From Firmicutes bacterium ADurb.Bin193 (GTDB lineage Bacteria; Bacillota; Clostridia; Monoglobales; Firm-18), in NCBI GenBank assembly GCA_002070105.1, contig MWCQ01000021.1:1-40316 (forward strand): a DNA stretch of 40,316 nucleotides, read 5' to 3'. The number at the start of each line of letters is the position of its first letter. The first letter of the stretch is position 1. Positions 7,319 through 15,556 of this stretch are shown in pieces. Under the pieces are notes generated by a model. It was not told the DNA's origin and searched no databases. It saw nothing but the letters and a program-made list of their open reading frames with translations. The position numbers and the translations under genes are program-made.

Positions 7319-8596
7319 CTATATCTGTCCGAGCGCCTGCCGCAGATCCGCGATAATGTCGTCAATGTTTTCCAATCCCACTGACAGCCGGATCAAATCG
7401 GGCGCAATGCCCGCCTCCCTTAACTGCACATCCGTAAGCTGGCGGTGGGTATGGCTTGCCGGATGCAGGAGGCACGTTTTACTGTCCGCGACATGGGTGA
7501 CGATGGAAGCCAGCTTCAGGCTGTCCATAAACTTGATGGAGCGCGCCCTCCCGCCTTTTATGCCAAACGCCAGCACGCCGCAGGAGCCGCCGGGCAGGTA
7601 TTTAGCGGCCAGGGCATGATATTTATCGTTTTTCAGGCCGGCATAACTGACCCAGGCGATTTTTTCCTGATTCTCTAAAAACTCTGCCACCGCCAAAGCG
7701 TTTTCACAATGCCGCTTCATCCGAAGATGAAGCGTTTCCAGCCCAAGGTTTAAGTAAAACGCATTCTGCGGAGACTGAATCGCGCCAAAGTCGCGCATCA
7801 ATTGGGCCGTTGCCTTTGTGATATAGGCGCCCTTTCCGAATTTTTCGGCATATGTTATGCCATGGTAGGATTCATCCGGCGTGGTCAGCCCGGGAAACTT
7901 GCCGGCGTGCGCCATCCAGTCAAAATTGCCGCTGTCTACTATGCAGCCTCCCACACCTACGCCGTGCCCGTCCATATACTTCGTTGTGGAATGCGTAACA
8001 ATATCCGCTCCCCACTCAAACGGCCTGCAATTGACCGGCGTCGCAAAGGTATTGTCAACAATAAGCGGAACGCCATGCGAGTGCGCCAGTGTTGCGAATT
8101 TTTCAAAATCAAATATTGTGACTGTCGGGTTGGTAATCGTTTCCCCAAATACAGCCTTGGTGTTGGGCTTAAAATATTTTGCCAATTCCTTTTCGGGCAG
8201 ATCCTGGTCGACAAAGCTGCACGTAATACCCATTTTCTTCATGGTCACGCCAAACAGATTGTAGGTTCCGCCATAAATGGCGGAGGAAGCGATAAAATGG
8301 TCGCCGGCCTGACATATATTAAAGATGGCATAAAAATTTGCCGCCTGGCCCGACGAGGTCAGCATGGCGGCAGCGCCGCCCTCCATCGCGCATATTTTTG
8401 CCGCCGCGGCATCGTTTGTCGGATTTTGCAGTCTGGTATAAAAATACCCTTCCGCTTCCAGGTCAAACAGCTGCCCCATTTCATCACTGGTATCATATTT
8501 AAACGTGGTGCTCTGGAAAATCGGCAATTGCCGCGGTTCCCCCTTTTTGGGCTTCCATCCCCCATGTATGCACTTTGTTTCTATCCTGTTTTCCAT
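7319..8596 (-). CDS. metY: O-acetylhomoserine sulfhydrylase (MetY-type, PLP enzyme)
   Basis: The product is 425 residues, the usual length for the Cys/Met metabolism PLP-enzyme family, and should be cytoplasmic. K206 in the motif STTKYMDGHG is the expected Schiff-base lysine, and D181 in IVDNTFATP contacts the PLP ring nitrogen. The N-terminal YTRLQNPT and the C-terminal RLSVGLE signature fit the O-acetylhomoserine (thiol)-lyase branch, which forms homocysteine from O-acetylhomoserine and sulfide. A GGGGGA ribosome binding site precedes the ATG. Its own promoter and the lysR terminator lie upstream. A cystathionine or methionine gamma-lyase activity is possible but less likely given the sequence and length. 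Confidence 0.88.
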   Translation of the reverse strand: MENRIETKCIHGGWKPKKGEPRQLPIFQSTTFKYDTSDEMGQLFDLEAEGYFYTRLQNPTNDAAAAKICAMEGGAAAMLTSSGQAANFYAIFNICQAGDHFIASSAIYGGTYNLFGVTMKKMGITCSFVDQDLPEKELAKYFKPNTKAVFGETITNPTVTIFDFEKFATLAHSHGVPLIVDNTFATPVNCRPFEWGADIVTHSTTKYMDGHGVGVGGCIVDSGNFDWMAHAGKFPGLTTPDESYHGITYAEKFGKGAYITKATAQLMRDFGAIQSPQNAFYLNLGLETLHLRMKRHCENALAVAEFLENQEKIAWVSYAGLKNDKYHALAAKYLPGGSCGVLAFGIKGGRARSIKFMDSLKLASIVTHVADSKTCLLHPASHTHRQLTDVQLREAGIAPDLIRLSVGLENIDDIIADLRQALGQI

Positions 8597-8646
8597 GTCT
8601 ATTCCCCCAAACTGAAATTTATTTTAGAAGGTGCCATTAGTATAAC

Positions 8647-8675
8647 AGTATAAACTATTTTAATACCATTGAAAA
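8647..8675 (-). promoter_or_regulatory. Candidate promoter of the metY-like gene
   Basis: On the minus strand, TTTTCA (8675-8670) and TATACT (8652-8647) are 17 bp apart. The -35 box is weak, as expected for an activator-dependent promoter, and repeated AGTATA motifs overlap the region. LysR control is inference. Confidence 0.45.
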
Positions 8676-8683
8676 ATACAAAA

Positions 8684-8728
8684 ATACGCCTGTTTGATAT
8701 AGCTTTATACTATATCAAACAGGCGTAT
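8684..8728 (-). terminator. Strong terminator of the lysR gene
   Basis: A perfect 19-bp stem (8684-8702 with 8710-8728) has a 7-base loop. On the minus strand it is followed by TTTTTGTATTTTT. It lies between the LysR gene and the metY-like gene and separates their transcripts. Confidence 0.85.
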
Positions 8729-8772
8729 GTGCCATGGCGCTATAGCCATGCGGTTATCGGTGCGTCAGTGTT

Positions 8773-9684
8773 CTATGGCAGATAGTCACACACATGTTTT
8801 TTTAACGCGTCCATGTATGAGCGGCCGTACCGGCTAAGCGGCATATTCTTTTGCGTGATCGTCCCCACGCGCATATATTCTTCCACCATAAGCGGCCTGG
8901 CTATGATATTTTCCCCGTTCAATTCCCTGCTGATCACGCCGGTGCTGACCGTATAGCCGTCCAAGCCAACCGCAAGATTAAACAGGGTCGCCCTGTCCCT
9001 CACCCTGATATTTTTGTTACGGTCGAGCGTACTGAGGATCTCCTCCGAAAAATAAAAGGAATTATAAGCGCCCTGCTCAAATGAAATATACGGATACGCC
9101 TCCAGCTCCTCTAAGGTAAGCATGTCCCGGCCGGCCAGCGGATGCTTTGAGCTGATGAACACATGCGGCTTTGCCACAAAAAGTTCCGCAAACTCAAGAC
9201 GGTTCTGCTTAATGAGCTTCATGATCACTTCTTCATTTTTGGATGAAGTATACAGGATACCTATTTCGCTTTTCAGTCTGCTGACATCCTGGATAATCTC
9301 ATAGGTTTGAGTTTCCCTGAGCGTAAAAGCGTATTGATTTGCGCCAAATTCACGGATCACATCCACAAACGCGTTTACGGCAAAGGAATAATGCTGGGCA
9401 GAAACAGAAAACCTCGGGCTGTGCGTCCTGGCATTTAAAAACTTTTCTTCCAAAAGCTCAGCCTGTTCCAAAACCTGCCTGGCGTAGGCAAGGAATTCGT
9501 CGCCCGCATTCGATGCCACAATTCCTTTATTGGTCCTGTTAAATATAGTGATCCGCATTTCGTTTTCCAGTTCTTTAATAGCGTTGGTAAGGCTTGGCTG
9601 GGAAATGAAGAGCGCTTTGGCGGCGTCACTGATTGTGCCCTTATCCGCGGCGGTCACCACATATTTTAACTGCTGTAAAGTCAA
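8773..9684 (-). CDS. LysR-family transcriptional regulator
   Basis: The product has 303 residues. Residues 1-60 form the LysR winged helix-turn-helix (LQQLKYVV ... TISDAAKALFISQPSLTNAIKELE), followed by a linker helix and a substrate-binding domain from about residue 90. The start is TTG at 9684: AGGAG lies about 10 nt upstream, and the nearby ATG is out of frame. It is followed by its own terminator and then by the metY-like gene in the same direction. Control of sulfur amino acid synthesis is therefore a natural guess. The effector is unknown. Confidence 0.88.
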   Translation of the reverse strand: MTLQQLKYVVTAADKGTISDAAKALFISQPSLTNAIKELENEMRITIFNRTNKGIVASNAGDEFLAYARQVLEQAELLEEKFLNARTHSPRFSVSAQHYSFAVNAFVDVIREFGANQYAFTLRETQTYEIIQDVSRLKSEIGILYTSSKNEEVIMKLIKQNRLEFAELFVAKPHVFISSKHPLAGRDMLTLEELEAYPYISFEQGAYNSFYFSEEILSTLDRNKNIRVRDRATLFNLAVGLDGYTVSTGVISRELNGENIIARPLMVEEYMRVGTITQKNMPLSRYGRSYMDALKKHVCDYLP

Positions 9685-9770
9685 TATTCTTCATCTCCTT
9701 TTGCTTTTGTCATCATATATCGCAGCCAAATGATCCGTTTGTTCCGTCCAGGCCAGCGCTATAGGCCGGA

Positions 9771-10217
9771 TCAACCCAGCCTTTCCGGTGCCGCCGTAAC
9801 TTTGCACTGCCATTCAACCTCAACATTGTTTTTTACAGCAAGCCATACGGGTGATATCTCCTCTGCCTTCCTCACGGCATTTTGAAGCTCTTCTTCTGAT
9901 ACGCCTGCCGCCTCAAGCATAACCTCAAAGCGGATTTTTTCAAGGGACAACGGATTTTCCCTTCTGATACCGGCTGCACTCATCCTGTATCCGGCAATGC
10001 TTTTCCCCATTCTTCTCAATATAGCCACAATTCCGGTACTGACACATCCGGCAAAGCTCATCACCAATAATTCCAGACCGAGAAAACCCTGTCCGTCACC
10101 GAGAGGCGGCGAATAATCAATCATCACCGGCGTATCCGGATTTGTTTTTGATATACTCCTAAATCCGACCTTTTGATCCGTTAGCTCCAAACTGATTTCA
10201 AGCGGCGCCATATTCAT
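9771..10217 (-). CDS. OsmC/Ohr-family protein lacking the second redox Cys
   Basis: The product is 148 residues, typical of the family. The helix with GLELLVMSFAGCVSTGIVAIL carries the first conserved cysteine (C58). At the position of the second cysteine, where family members have CPV, this protein has S122 in ISPVWLAV. Classical thiol-dependent peroxidase chemistry through a Cys pair is therefore doubtful. The ATG at 10217 follows a purine-rich GAGGAGA. The gene stands upstream of lysR on the same strand, 86 bp away. It may act in peroxide or thiol metabolism, but the missing Cys leaves this open. Confidence 0.8.
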   Translation of the reverse strand: MNMAPLEISLELTDQKVGFRSISKTNPDTPVMIDYSPPLGDGQGFLGLELLVMSFAGCVSTGIVAILRRMGKSIAGYRMSAAGIRRENPLSLEKIRFEVMLEAAGVSEEELQNAVRKAEEISPVWLAVKNNVEVEWQCKVTAAPERLG

Positions 10218-10701
10218 CCTTATCTCTCCTCTGATATTATTTTAATTGCCTTTATATGTTTTACGATGACGGATTTACACGGTAAGCGCAGCGAAAAAAA
10301 AGAAGTGAATGCGCAACCAAAACGCCCGTGCAATAAAGATGACCAAATAACCCTGTGCAGAAGCAACCCTATAATCCGCTACAGACATTCTAGCATAAGA
10401 AAGCAGAAAAGTATACATGAAATGCGGGTATCAGGATACAAAATCGGGCCGGTAAGCAACCGGGCCGCAAAACCGCATAGGCTTAAGAAAAACAGTGCTT
10501 CCAGGCTAAAGAAACACCAATAGTGTCTACACAAGCCGTCAGCGCCCTCCGGCGGCCCAAGCCCCTCAATCCCCGTCTGCAGGCGGCGGATACCAAACGC
10601 CCCGGCGTTTTTTCATTGTCGCTCTTTTGCGATAAAGCAAAGAAGGCAAGGTTTTGTTTTTTCCCTTCATACGTGTTCCGTACCTGTCATCTGTTTTCCG
10701 C
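10218..10701. other. Gene-free region with a diverged copy of the intergenic repeat
   Basis: No credible gene is visible. The part from about 10525 to 10690 resembles 5107-5382: a GC-rich stretch, then GCGATAAAGCAAAGAAGGCAAGG-like and CTTTCAT-like blocks. As at 5331-5419, it stands directly upstream of a strong promoter. Confidence 0.45.
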
Positions 10702-10730
10702 TTTACATCTGCCCGGCAATGTGGTATGAT
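10702..10730 (+). promoter_or_regulatory. Sigma-A promoter of rubrerythrin
   Basis: TTTACA (10702-10707) and TATGAT (10725-10730) are separated by 17 bp, leaving a leader of about 55 nt. Confidence 0.8.
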
Positions 10731-10790
10731 AGATGCAAGTTTTCAGCGGTATTATTAATTATAGATAAAAAACGAAAGGAGCAAAACGAG

Positions 10791-11318
10791 ATGGAACTGA
10801 AGGGATCAAAAACAGAAGCGAATTTGATGACGGCATTTGCGGGCGAATCGCAGGCAAGGAATAAGTATACGTATTATGCCTCGGCTGCGAAGAAAGAAGG
10901 CTTAAACAAAATAGCCGCAATTTTTGAAGAAACGGCAGGCAACGAAAAGGAGCATGCCAAGATATGGTTCAAGCTGCTTCATGGCGGTATGCCCGACACG
11001 GCTGCCAATTTAAAGGATGCTGCCTCAGGCGAGCATTACGAATGGACCCAGATGTATGCCGAGTTTGCCAAAACGGCGGAGGAAGAAGGCTTTGGCAAAA
11101 TCGCTTATTTGTTCAGTGAAGTGGCCAAGATAGAAAAAGAACATGAAGAGCGCTACCAAAGGCTGCTGGCAACGCTTGAGGCCGGCGAGCTGTTTAAAAG
11201 CGACGCCGAGCAGGCATGGATATGCACCAACTGCGGCCATATCCACTACGGCAAAGAGGCGCCTGAGAAGTGCCCTGTGTGCGATCATCCGCAGGCGTAT
11301 TTCGTTATCCGCGCATAA
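10791..11318 (+). CDS. Rubrerythrin
   Basis: The product is 175 residues from the ATG at 10791, which AAAGGAG precedes; the longer open frame from 10719 starts inside the promoter region. The ferritin-like diiron domain covers residues 1-130, with E19, E52/H55 (EKEH) and E115/H118 (EKEH) as visible ligands. The C-terminal rubredoxin-like domain has C145, C148, C161 and C164. Rubrerythrin reduces hydrogen peroxide with electrons from rubredoxin or NADH-linked donors in the cytoplasm of anaerobes. It is monocistronic, with its own promoter and terminator. It fits the oxidative-stress theme of the desulfoferrodoxin fusion and the OsmC-like protein. Confidence 0.93.
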   Translation: MELKGSKTEANLMTAFAGESQARNKYTYYASAAKKEGLNKIAAIFEETAGNEKEHAKIWFKLLHGGMPDTAANLKDAASGEHYEWTQMYAEFAKTAEEEGFGKIAYLFSEVAKIEKEHEERYQRLLATLEAGELFKSDAEQAWICTNCGHIHYGKEAPEKCPVCDHPQAYFVIRA

Positions 11319-11345
11319 TCATGGCATATAGCCTTTAGGCATGAC

Positions 11346-11380
11346 AAAAACGGCGAAAGTACAGACTCTTCGCCGTTTTT
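11346..11380 (+). terminator. Terminator of rubrerythrin
   Basis: A 12-bp perfect stem (11346-11357 with 11369-11380) starts with an A-run and ends with a T-run. Confidence 0.85.
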
Positions 11381-11434
11381 GTGTATGCAGCGCACGCGCC
11401 AAAGCAGGTGTCTGAAGAAAGGAAGGAGATCAAT

Positions 11435-11737
11435 ATGCACATACCATCCATTGCCTTATTTGTCGCACTGGGGATACTGTTCTCTATGGGAAAAAGCGCT
11501 TTTCTGATCGCCGGCTATAACACCCTGCCAAAGGCGAAAAAAGCGCAGTATGACACCGCCGCACTGTGCAGATTTATGGGAAAAGCCATGTTTTCTCTAA
11601 GCTGCGGCATGATACTCTTTGCGCTTGGCGAGGGCTTTGATGCGCAATGGTTATTTATAGCCGGCGCTGTTGTGCTCTTATCAACAATTGTTTTCATTCT
11701 GATTTATGCCAATACAGGAAACAGGTTTAAAAAGTAA
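11435..11737 (+). CDS. DUF3784-type small membrane protein
   Basis: The product is 100 residues from the ATG at 11435, with AAGGAG at 11423-11428; the frame is open upstream, but those codons include the terminator region. Three hydrophobic segments are visible (about residues 4-20, 48-65 and 70-92). The motif GKSAFLIAGYNTLPK ... YDTAALCRFMGK is characteristic of the DUF3784 family of Firmicutes. Function is unknown. A Cys-rich small ORF follows 32 bp downstream, possibly co-transcribed. Confidence 0.78.
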   Translation: MHIPSIALFVALGILFSMGKSAFLIAGYNTLPKAKKAQYDTAALCRFMGKAMFSLSCGMILFALGEGFDAQWLFIAGAVVLLSTIVFILIYANTGNRFKK

Positions 11738-11769
11738 CGTCAGGCGCCATCTGTCAGGAGGTCAGTCGT

Positions 11770-11931
11770 ATGCTGGAAAACGGAAGCGATATCTGCAGCT
11801 GTAAGAAGAAAAAATGCGTCAGGTACGGGCGGTGCAGTGAATGCATCGCCCATCATAAGCAAATCAAAAGACCGCCGTATTGCAAACGCGTTAAGCCGGG
11901 CCCTGTGCAAAAACAGCACAGCCAAGGGTAG
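11770..11931 (+). CDS. Small Cys-rich putative zinc-binding protein (53 aa)
   Basis: This 53-residue ORF starts with ATG at 11770, 8 nt after AGGAGG (11756-11761). The product has the pattern C-x-C-KKKKC-x5-C-x2-C-x3-H-H with a C-terminal PYCKR. Such Cys/His spacing suggests one zinc site, and similar short proteins are widespread in Clostridia. It has no membrane segment and no known function. The reverse strand of the same stretch has a longer frame, but that frame has neither a ribosome binding site nor a recognisable motif. Confidence 0.65.
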   Translation: MLENGSDICSCKKKKCVRYGRCSECIAHHKQIKRPPYCKRVKPGPVQKQHSQG

Positions 11932-11938
11932 ATATCGC

Positions 11939-13816
11939 TTAGACGCACAAACAGTGCAGGGGCAGGGGCGTGGCGCTGGCCGGCGTGATATCAACTGCAG
12001 GCAATTGCGGCGAAATGAGGCAATTTGGGGGTTGACAAAAATAGCGTCTTGTGTTACACTGACCCTTGCCGGAAATCAGAAGGTGGGTTTTTGGGAACAA
12101 AATAACGCTACGGAGAGATGGCTGAGCTGGTCTAAGGCGCACGATTGGAAATCGTGTGTGGGCTAATACCCCACCGAGGGTTCGAATCCCTCTCTCTCCG
12201 CCACTTTTGTCCTCGATACTTTGATGTATCGAGGACTTTTCATTTCTGGCGATTTCAATCTGTTCTTTTATCGGCAGGCGTCTTAGTGGGTTGTCGGGCG
12301 GCGTTTGCCGTTCTCTCGCGAATTTGAATTTTATTGTGATGGAATCATCATAGACCGTTACCCTGTCTATAAAGGTTTCTATCAGGGTTTTCAGGTTTGA
12401 GAGAACGCCGTTTCTCACAAGGGTTTTTACGCTTTGAAACGCATTTTGTATATCCTCTTCACTGACCTTCGGAATGTCTGTGTCGATTTCAAACTTCATC
12501 AGCTCCTGCATGACCTCACGTTTTTCATCCTCCAGTCTGGAAAGCCTGCCGAGCAGAGCTTCCGACTGCGCTTTGATAATCAGGTCGGTCAGTGTTTCAA
12601 TATCCCTGTCAAGGTCCTTCTGCTTCTTTTTCAGCATTTTAATGTGTTCCTGCTTATCCTTGTCATTACTGTCGCAGAACTGGTTATAGTAACCCACGAT
12701 CCGGGGTATCATGCTGTCGCAGAATATTTCTTCCGCGAGCAGCCTTATGACAAAGCTTTCTATCGCATCCCGGTCCAGCGACTTTGACTCGCATTCTTTT
12801 GAACCGTTGTGCCGCTTTCGGTAATTGCAGTCGTATTTGATATAAACCTTCCCGGTCCGCTTGTCAACCCTTCTGTCGCCCGAGTACGCGCATCCGCAGT
12901 TTCCGCAGAATATTTTGCCCGACAGCAGATAGGTTTCAATCACCTTGTGGCCCTTAAAGCTTTGCTTATTCTTTTTGCGTATTTCCTGCACCGCGTAATA
13001 ATCTTCTTTTGATATGATCGCGGGACAGCCTCCGTCAATTTTTATCCATTCGCTTTCATCCTTATAGGCGTGCCCATTTCTTTTGCCATCACAATTCTTG
13101 CTCATGGCTCGGTTGAATACGTAAACTCCGCAGTATTTCGGGTTATCAAGCATTCCTGAAATACTGTTGGAAGAAAACGACTTTCCCGTTTTACTCCGGT
13201 ATCCCATGCCATTAAGCTCACCCGCTATACTTTTATACCCCACCCCTTCAAGCACCCTTTTGAACGCAAGCCGTATGATTTCAGCCTCTTTCTCATTCAC
13301 GACAAGTTTCATGGTATCCGGGTCAACGTCAAAACCCAGGGGAGGAATCCCGCCCGTGTGCTTGCAGGCATATGCGTTCTCGTTTAACCCCTTCATAGTC
13401 TCACGTCTTAAATTGAGTGAAAAATATTCCGACATTCCTTCCAGAACACTTTCCATGATAACACTTTCGGGGCTGTTATCAAGCTTTTCCAGCACCGAAC
13501 AGACGGTGATGCCACTTCGCTTGAGCTGATGCTTGTAATACGCACTGTCATAACGGTTCCGGGCAAAACGGTCCAGCTTATGTACAATAACCAATTCAAA
13601 CTCACGCTTTTTGCTGTCTTCAATCATCTGCAAAAACTCGGGGCGGTTATCCGTCGTGGCGGTCTTGGCCCGGTCCACGTATTCATGCATGATCAGAATA
13701 CCGTTCCTTTTGGCATATTCCGCTATCGCCCTTTGCTGCGCGTCAATGCTTTCGTCACGCTGATTGTCGGATGAAAACCTGCAGTAGCTGACGCCCCGGA
13801 TCAATTCTTTTGCCAT
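11939..13816 (-). CDS. Large serine recombinase (integrase), reading through the tRNA antisense
   Basis: The frame encodes 625 residues, of which about 537 lie inside the element. The resolvase catalytic domain is at residues 8-150 with Y11-x-R13-x-S15; S15 is the nucleophile. A recombinase domain follows, then a zinc ribbon (FCGNCG near residue 310 and further Cys in YDCNYRKRHNGSKEC) and a coiled-coil segment rich in K/D/E. An AGGAG ribosome binding site precedes the ATG at 13816. The last 88 residues are translated from host DNA, antisense to tRNA-Ser (SGGERGIRTLG ...), because insertion removed the native stop. The protein should catalyse integration into and excision from the tRNA-Ser gene. 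Whether the altered tail is functional is unknown. Confidence 0.88.
   Translation of the reverse strand: MAKELIRGVSYCRFSSDNQRDESIDAQQRAIAEYAKRNGILIMHEYVDRAKTATTDNRPEFLQMIEDSKKREFELVIVHKLDRFARNRYDSAYYKHQLKRSGITVCSVLEKLDNSPESVIMESVLEGMSEYFSLNLRRETMKGLNENAYACKHTGGIPPLGFDVDPDTMKLVVNEKEAEIIRLAFKRVLEGVGYKSIAGELNGMGYRSKTGKSFSSNSISGMLDNPKYCGVYVFNRAMSKNCDGKRNGHAYKDESEWIKIDGGCPAIISKEDYYAVQEIRKKNKQSFKGHKVIETYLLSGKIFCGNCGCAYSGDRRVDKRTGKVYIKYDCNYRKRHNGSKECESKSLDRDAIESFVIRLLAEEIFCDSMIPRIVGYYNQFCDSNDKDKQEHIKMLKKKQKDLDRDIETLTDLIIKAQSEALLGRLSRLEDEKREVMQELMKFEIDTDIPKVSEEDIQNAFQSVKTLVRNGVLSNLKTLIETFIDRVTVYDDSITIKFKFARERQTPPDNPLRRLPIKEQIEIARNEKSSIHQSIEDKSGGERGIRTLGGVLAHTRFPIVRLRPAQPSLRSVILFPKTHLLISGKGQCNTRRYFCQPPNCLISPQLPAVDITPASATPLPLHCLCV
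12032..12060 (+). promoter_or_regulatory. Sigma-A promoter of tRNA-Ser
   Basis: Perfect TTGACA (12032-12037) and TACACT (12055-12060) are 17 bp apart, about 50 bp before the tRNA. Confidence 0.8.
12112..12203 (+). tRNA. tRNA-Ser (anticodon GGA)
   Basis: The gene has a long variable arm, an acceptor stem GGAGAGA/TCTCTCC, a 5-bp anticodon stem around loop TTGGAAA and an encoded CCA. The anticodon GGA reads serine. It is the attachment site of the 18-kb element to its right; its last 14 bases are duplicated at 30421-30434. Confidence 0.95.
12190..12203. repeat. Left att site (14-bp core in tRNA-Ser 3' end)
   Basis: The last 14 bases of the tRNA, including CCA, are identical to 30421-30434. Bases outside this core differ on both sides. 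Confidence 0.8.
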
Positions 13817-13874
13817 ACCTTTTCTCCTTTCCTTTTAATTTACCACACACAATACTACATATTTTGCGACAAGT

Positions 13875-14066
13875 CTAGTCATCATTACTACCAAAAAATA
13901 AGTAATCATTTCCACGGGTGTCAATGTCCCGTAAAATCAACGGCGGAGGAGTGTTCAACTCCTCATGCACCGCCTCTGTAATGAAATCCATAAGTTTGCC
14001 ATCAAATAATTTTATATCGCCATACTCGATTTTCACATTTTTTAATCGCTTATCTTTTTTCTTCAA
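13875..14066 (-). CDS. Small ORF coupled to the mobilization genes (63 aa)
   Basis: The product has 63 residues from a TTG start at 14066 that overlaps the stop of the upstream gene (TTGA). GGAGG, encoded in the last codons of that gene, lies about 8 nt before it, which indicates translational coupling. The N-terminus is very basic (MKKKDKRLKNVKIEYGD) and the rest acidic. The family is not recognised. Its position suggests an accessory role in mobilization or element control. Confidence 0.55.
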   Translation of the reverse strand: MKKKDKRLKNVKIEYGDIKLFDGKLMDFITEAVHEELNTPPPLILRDIDTRGNDYLFFGSNDD

Positions 14067-14446
14067 AATTCACAGCCTCCTTCATACCTGATCGTACCGT
14101 TAATGGATTTGGCATCCTCGACGCTTTCCTCATGAGCCTCGTCCATATCTTCCTCACTCCAATTGTAATGACGCGCCAGCAGCCGGAACAGCTTTCCTGT
14201 TTCCACCGCCTGCTTAAACTGCATAGCGCCGATTCTGTTTTGCATGCTGTCGAGCATACCTTCCAGTGTACTTGTAATAACCTCGCCGAAAAAGTTTTCA
14301 TTGTTTTTTAAATGTAGATATGCTATGTAGAACTGAACGGCCTTCATAAAAAATTCGCTGTTTGAGCTGCAGTCCACCTGCGCACGCAGACATTCTGTTT
14401 CAACCAAAAGCTCAGGCTCAATGCTAAAGCTAACCTTCGTTTTCAT
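14063..14446 (-). CDS. Ribbon-helix-helix-like mobilization accessory protein
   Basis: The product has 127 residues. The N-terminal stretch KTKVSFSIEPELLVETECL followed by SNSEFFMKAVQFYIAYL has the strand-helix-helix layout of CopG/MetJ-type RHH proteins. The rest is helical and acidic. The ATG directly follows the relaxase stop (TAAATG), and GGGAGGTG lies inside the relaxase 3' end, so the two genes are translationally coupled. RHH proteins next to relaxases usually bind oriT and assist relaxosome assembly, which is the likely role here. Confidence 0.65.
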   Translation of the reverse strand: MKTKVSFSIEPELLVETECLRAQVDCSSNSEFFMKAVQFYIAYLHLKNNENFFGEVITSTLEGMLDSMQNRIGAMQFKQAVETGKLFRLLARHYNWSEEDMDEAHEESVEDAKSINGTIRYEGGCEF

Positions 14447-15556
14447 TTACACACCTCCCATCTTCATACCCATTGCCTCTTTCTTCTCCATAATTTTCTG
14501 CCATTCCTTTTTATCAATGTGACGTCCCTTTTCCATTGCGATCTCCTGCTCACAATCCCTATGAAGTATTTTAAATATCTTCAAAACCAAATCCACGAAA
14601 GCGTTTTGTACTAAACTTTTATTTTCAATATTATCCAGCCTGTCCGCTTTATCAATGATGATATTCCTAACCTTATGAAACACTTCGTTTTCCCATAACG
14701 GCGGAAACTCCACCTCGCCATCCTGATAATAACCCATAATTCTTGCCTGAATAGAACACCATTCGTCATAGATATCCGCAATACTTTTGTCCTGCGCCAG
14801 CTCCTGAAACAATTTGTTGATAACCTGCTTCTGTTCCTTTTTTAAGTAACCATAATTCTTTTTGCCTGTGGTATGTTTTAGGGATACAGACAGCTCCCCG
14901 AATAATTTTTGAAATTCATTGCTCACAGAAATATTTTTGCCTATACGCTTTGCTGTTTCAGATATTTTCTCCTTAGATTTTTCCGTAAGCTTTTCACGGG
15001 TTTGTGTTTTATAATCATATAAATGATATAATTCATCTTTAAAAATCGTTCTCGTAAGTTCCGACCGCATTACCCTGATGCCTTCCTTGGAAAGATAACC
15101 GCCACCCGATTTTGAATAGACAAGCATGTGGATATGGGGATGATCATCCTTGTCATGGAACGCCGCATACCATTGCAAGTCCTTCAGAGGAATTTTAAAA
15201 TTCTTTGCAATATCAGCCTGCTTTGATTTTAAAAGCGTCTGCCATGTTTTTGCATTGTTATACCCAAGCCGGTCAGCGTCTTCTCTTCTCAGAGATATAA
15301 TCGGCATCCAGACATTGCCCTTGTATTCCTCCAGTCCCTTCATCACAGCCGTTAAACTAACGTTATCCTGACTTGAAAACAATCCATGTGTCCCGAGCTT
15401 TTCTACCTTGGGACGGGTTGCGATATATCTTGCGTTTATACATATCCTGTTGTTAATTGATTTATCGACGCCCGGCCTTGTAGCAATATACTTTGCATTG
15501 CCGCTTGTTGCGCTGCCCTTTGCATATGGGGCCTTCATAATGACCGCCGCACTCAT
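14447..15556 (-). CDS. MOB-P family relaxase (MobP3-like)
   Basis: The product has 369 residues, typical of the MobP3 group. The N-terminus has the YIATRP motif, which here occurs twice (residues 23-28 and 44-49) and should contain the nicking tyrosine. The metal-binding His cluster HDKDDHPHIHM gives H134, H139, H141 and H143. The C-terminal half is helical and charged. The enzyme should nick oriT and stay covalently bound to the 5' end of the transferred strand. AGGAGGT lies 6 nt upstream of the ATG. The intergenic region upstream carries repeats and a strong hairpin suited to an oriT. Confidence 0.88.
   Translation of the reverse strand: MSAAVIMKAPYAKGSATSGNAKYIATRPGVDKSINNRICINARYIATRPKVEKLGTHGLFSSQDNVSLTAVMKGLEEYKGNVWMPIISLRREDADRLGYNNAKTWQTLLKSKQADIAKNFKIPLKDLQWYAAFHDKDDHPHIHMLVYSKSGGGYLSKEGIRVMRSELTRTIFKDELYHLYDYKTQTREKLTEKSKEKISETAKRIGKNISVSNEFQKLFGELSVSLKHTTGKKNYGYLKKEQKQVINKLFQELAQDKSIADIYDEWCSIQARIMGYYQDGEVEFPPLWENEVFHKVRNIIIDKADRLDNIENKSLVQNAFVDLVLKIFKILHRDCEQEIAMEKGRHIDKKEWQKIMEKKEAMGMKMGGV

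Noticed and set aside
7802-8653. Plus-strand ORF of 283 codons opposite the metY-like gene
   Set aside because: It is a shadow of the well-supported PLP enzyme gene on the minus strand; its translation has no domain pattern.
10266-10523. Plus-strand ORF of 85 codons
   Set aside because: Very basic, low-complexity translation without a ribosome binding site in an intergenic region holding a dispersed repeat.
11939-12203. The 88-residue C-terminal tail of the recombinase as a real protein domain
   Set aside because: It is the antisense translation of tRNA-Ser and upstream host DNA; the frame continues only because insertion removed the native stop.
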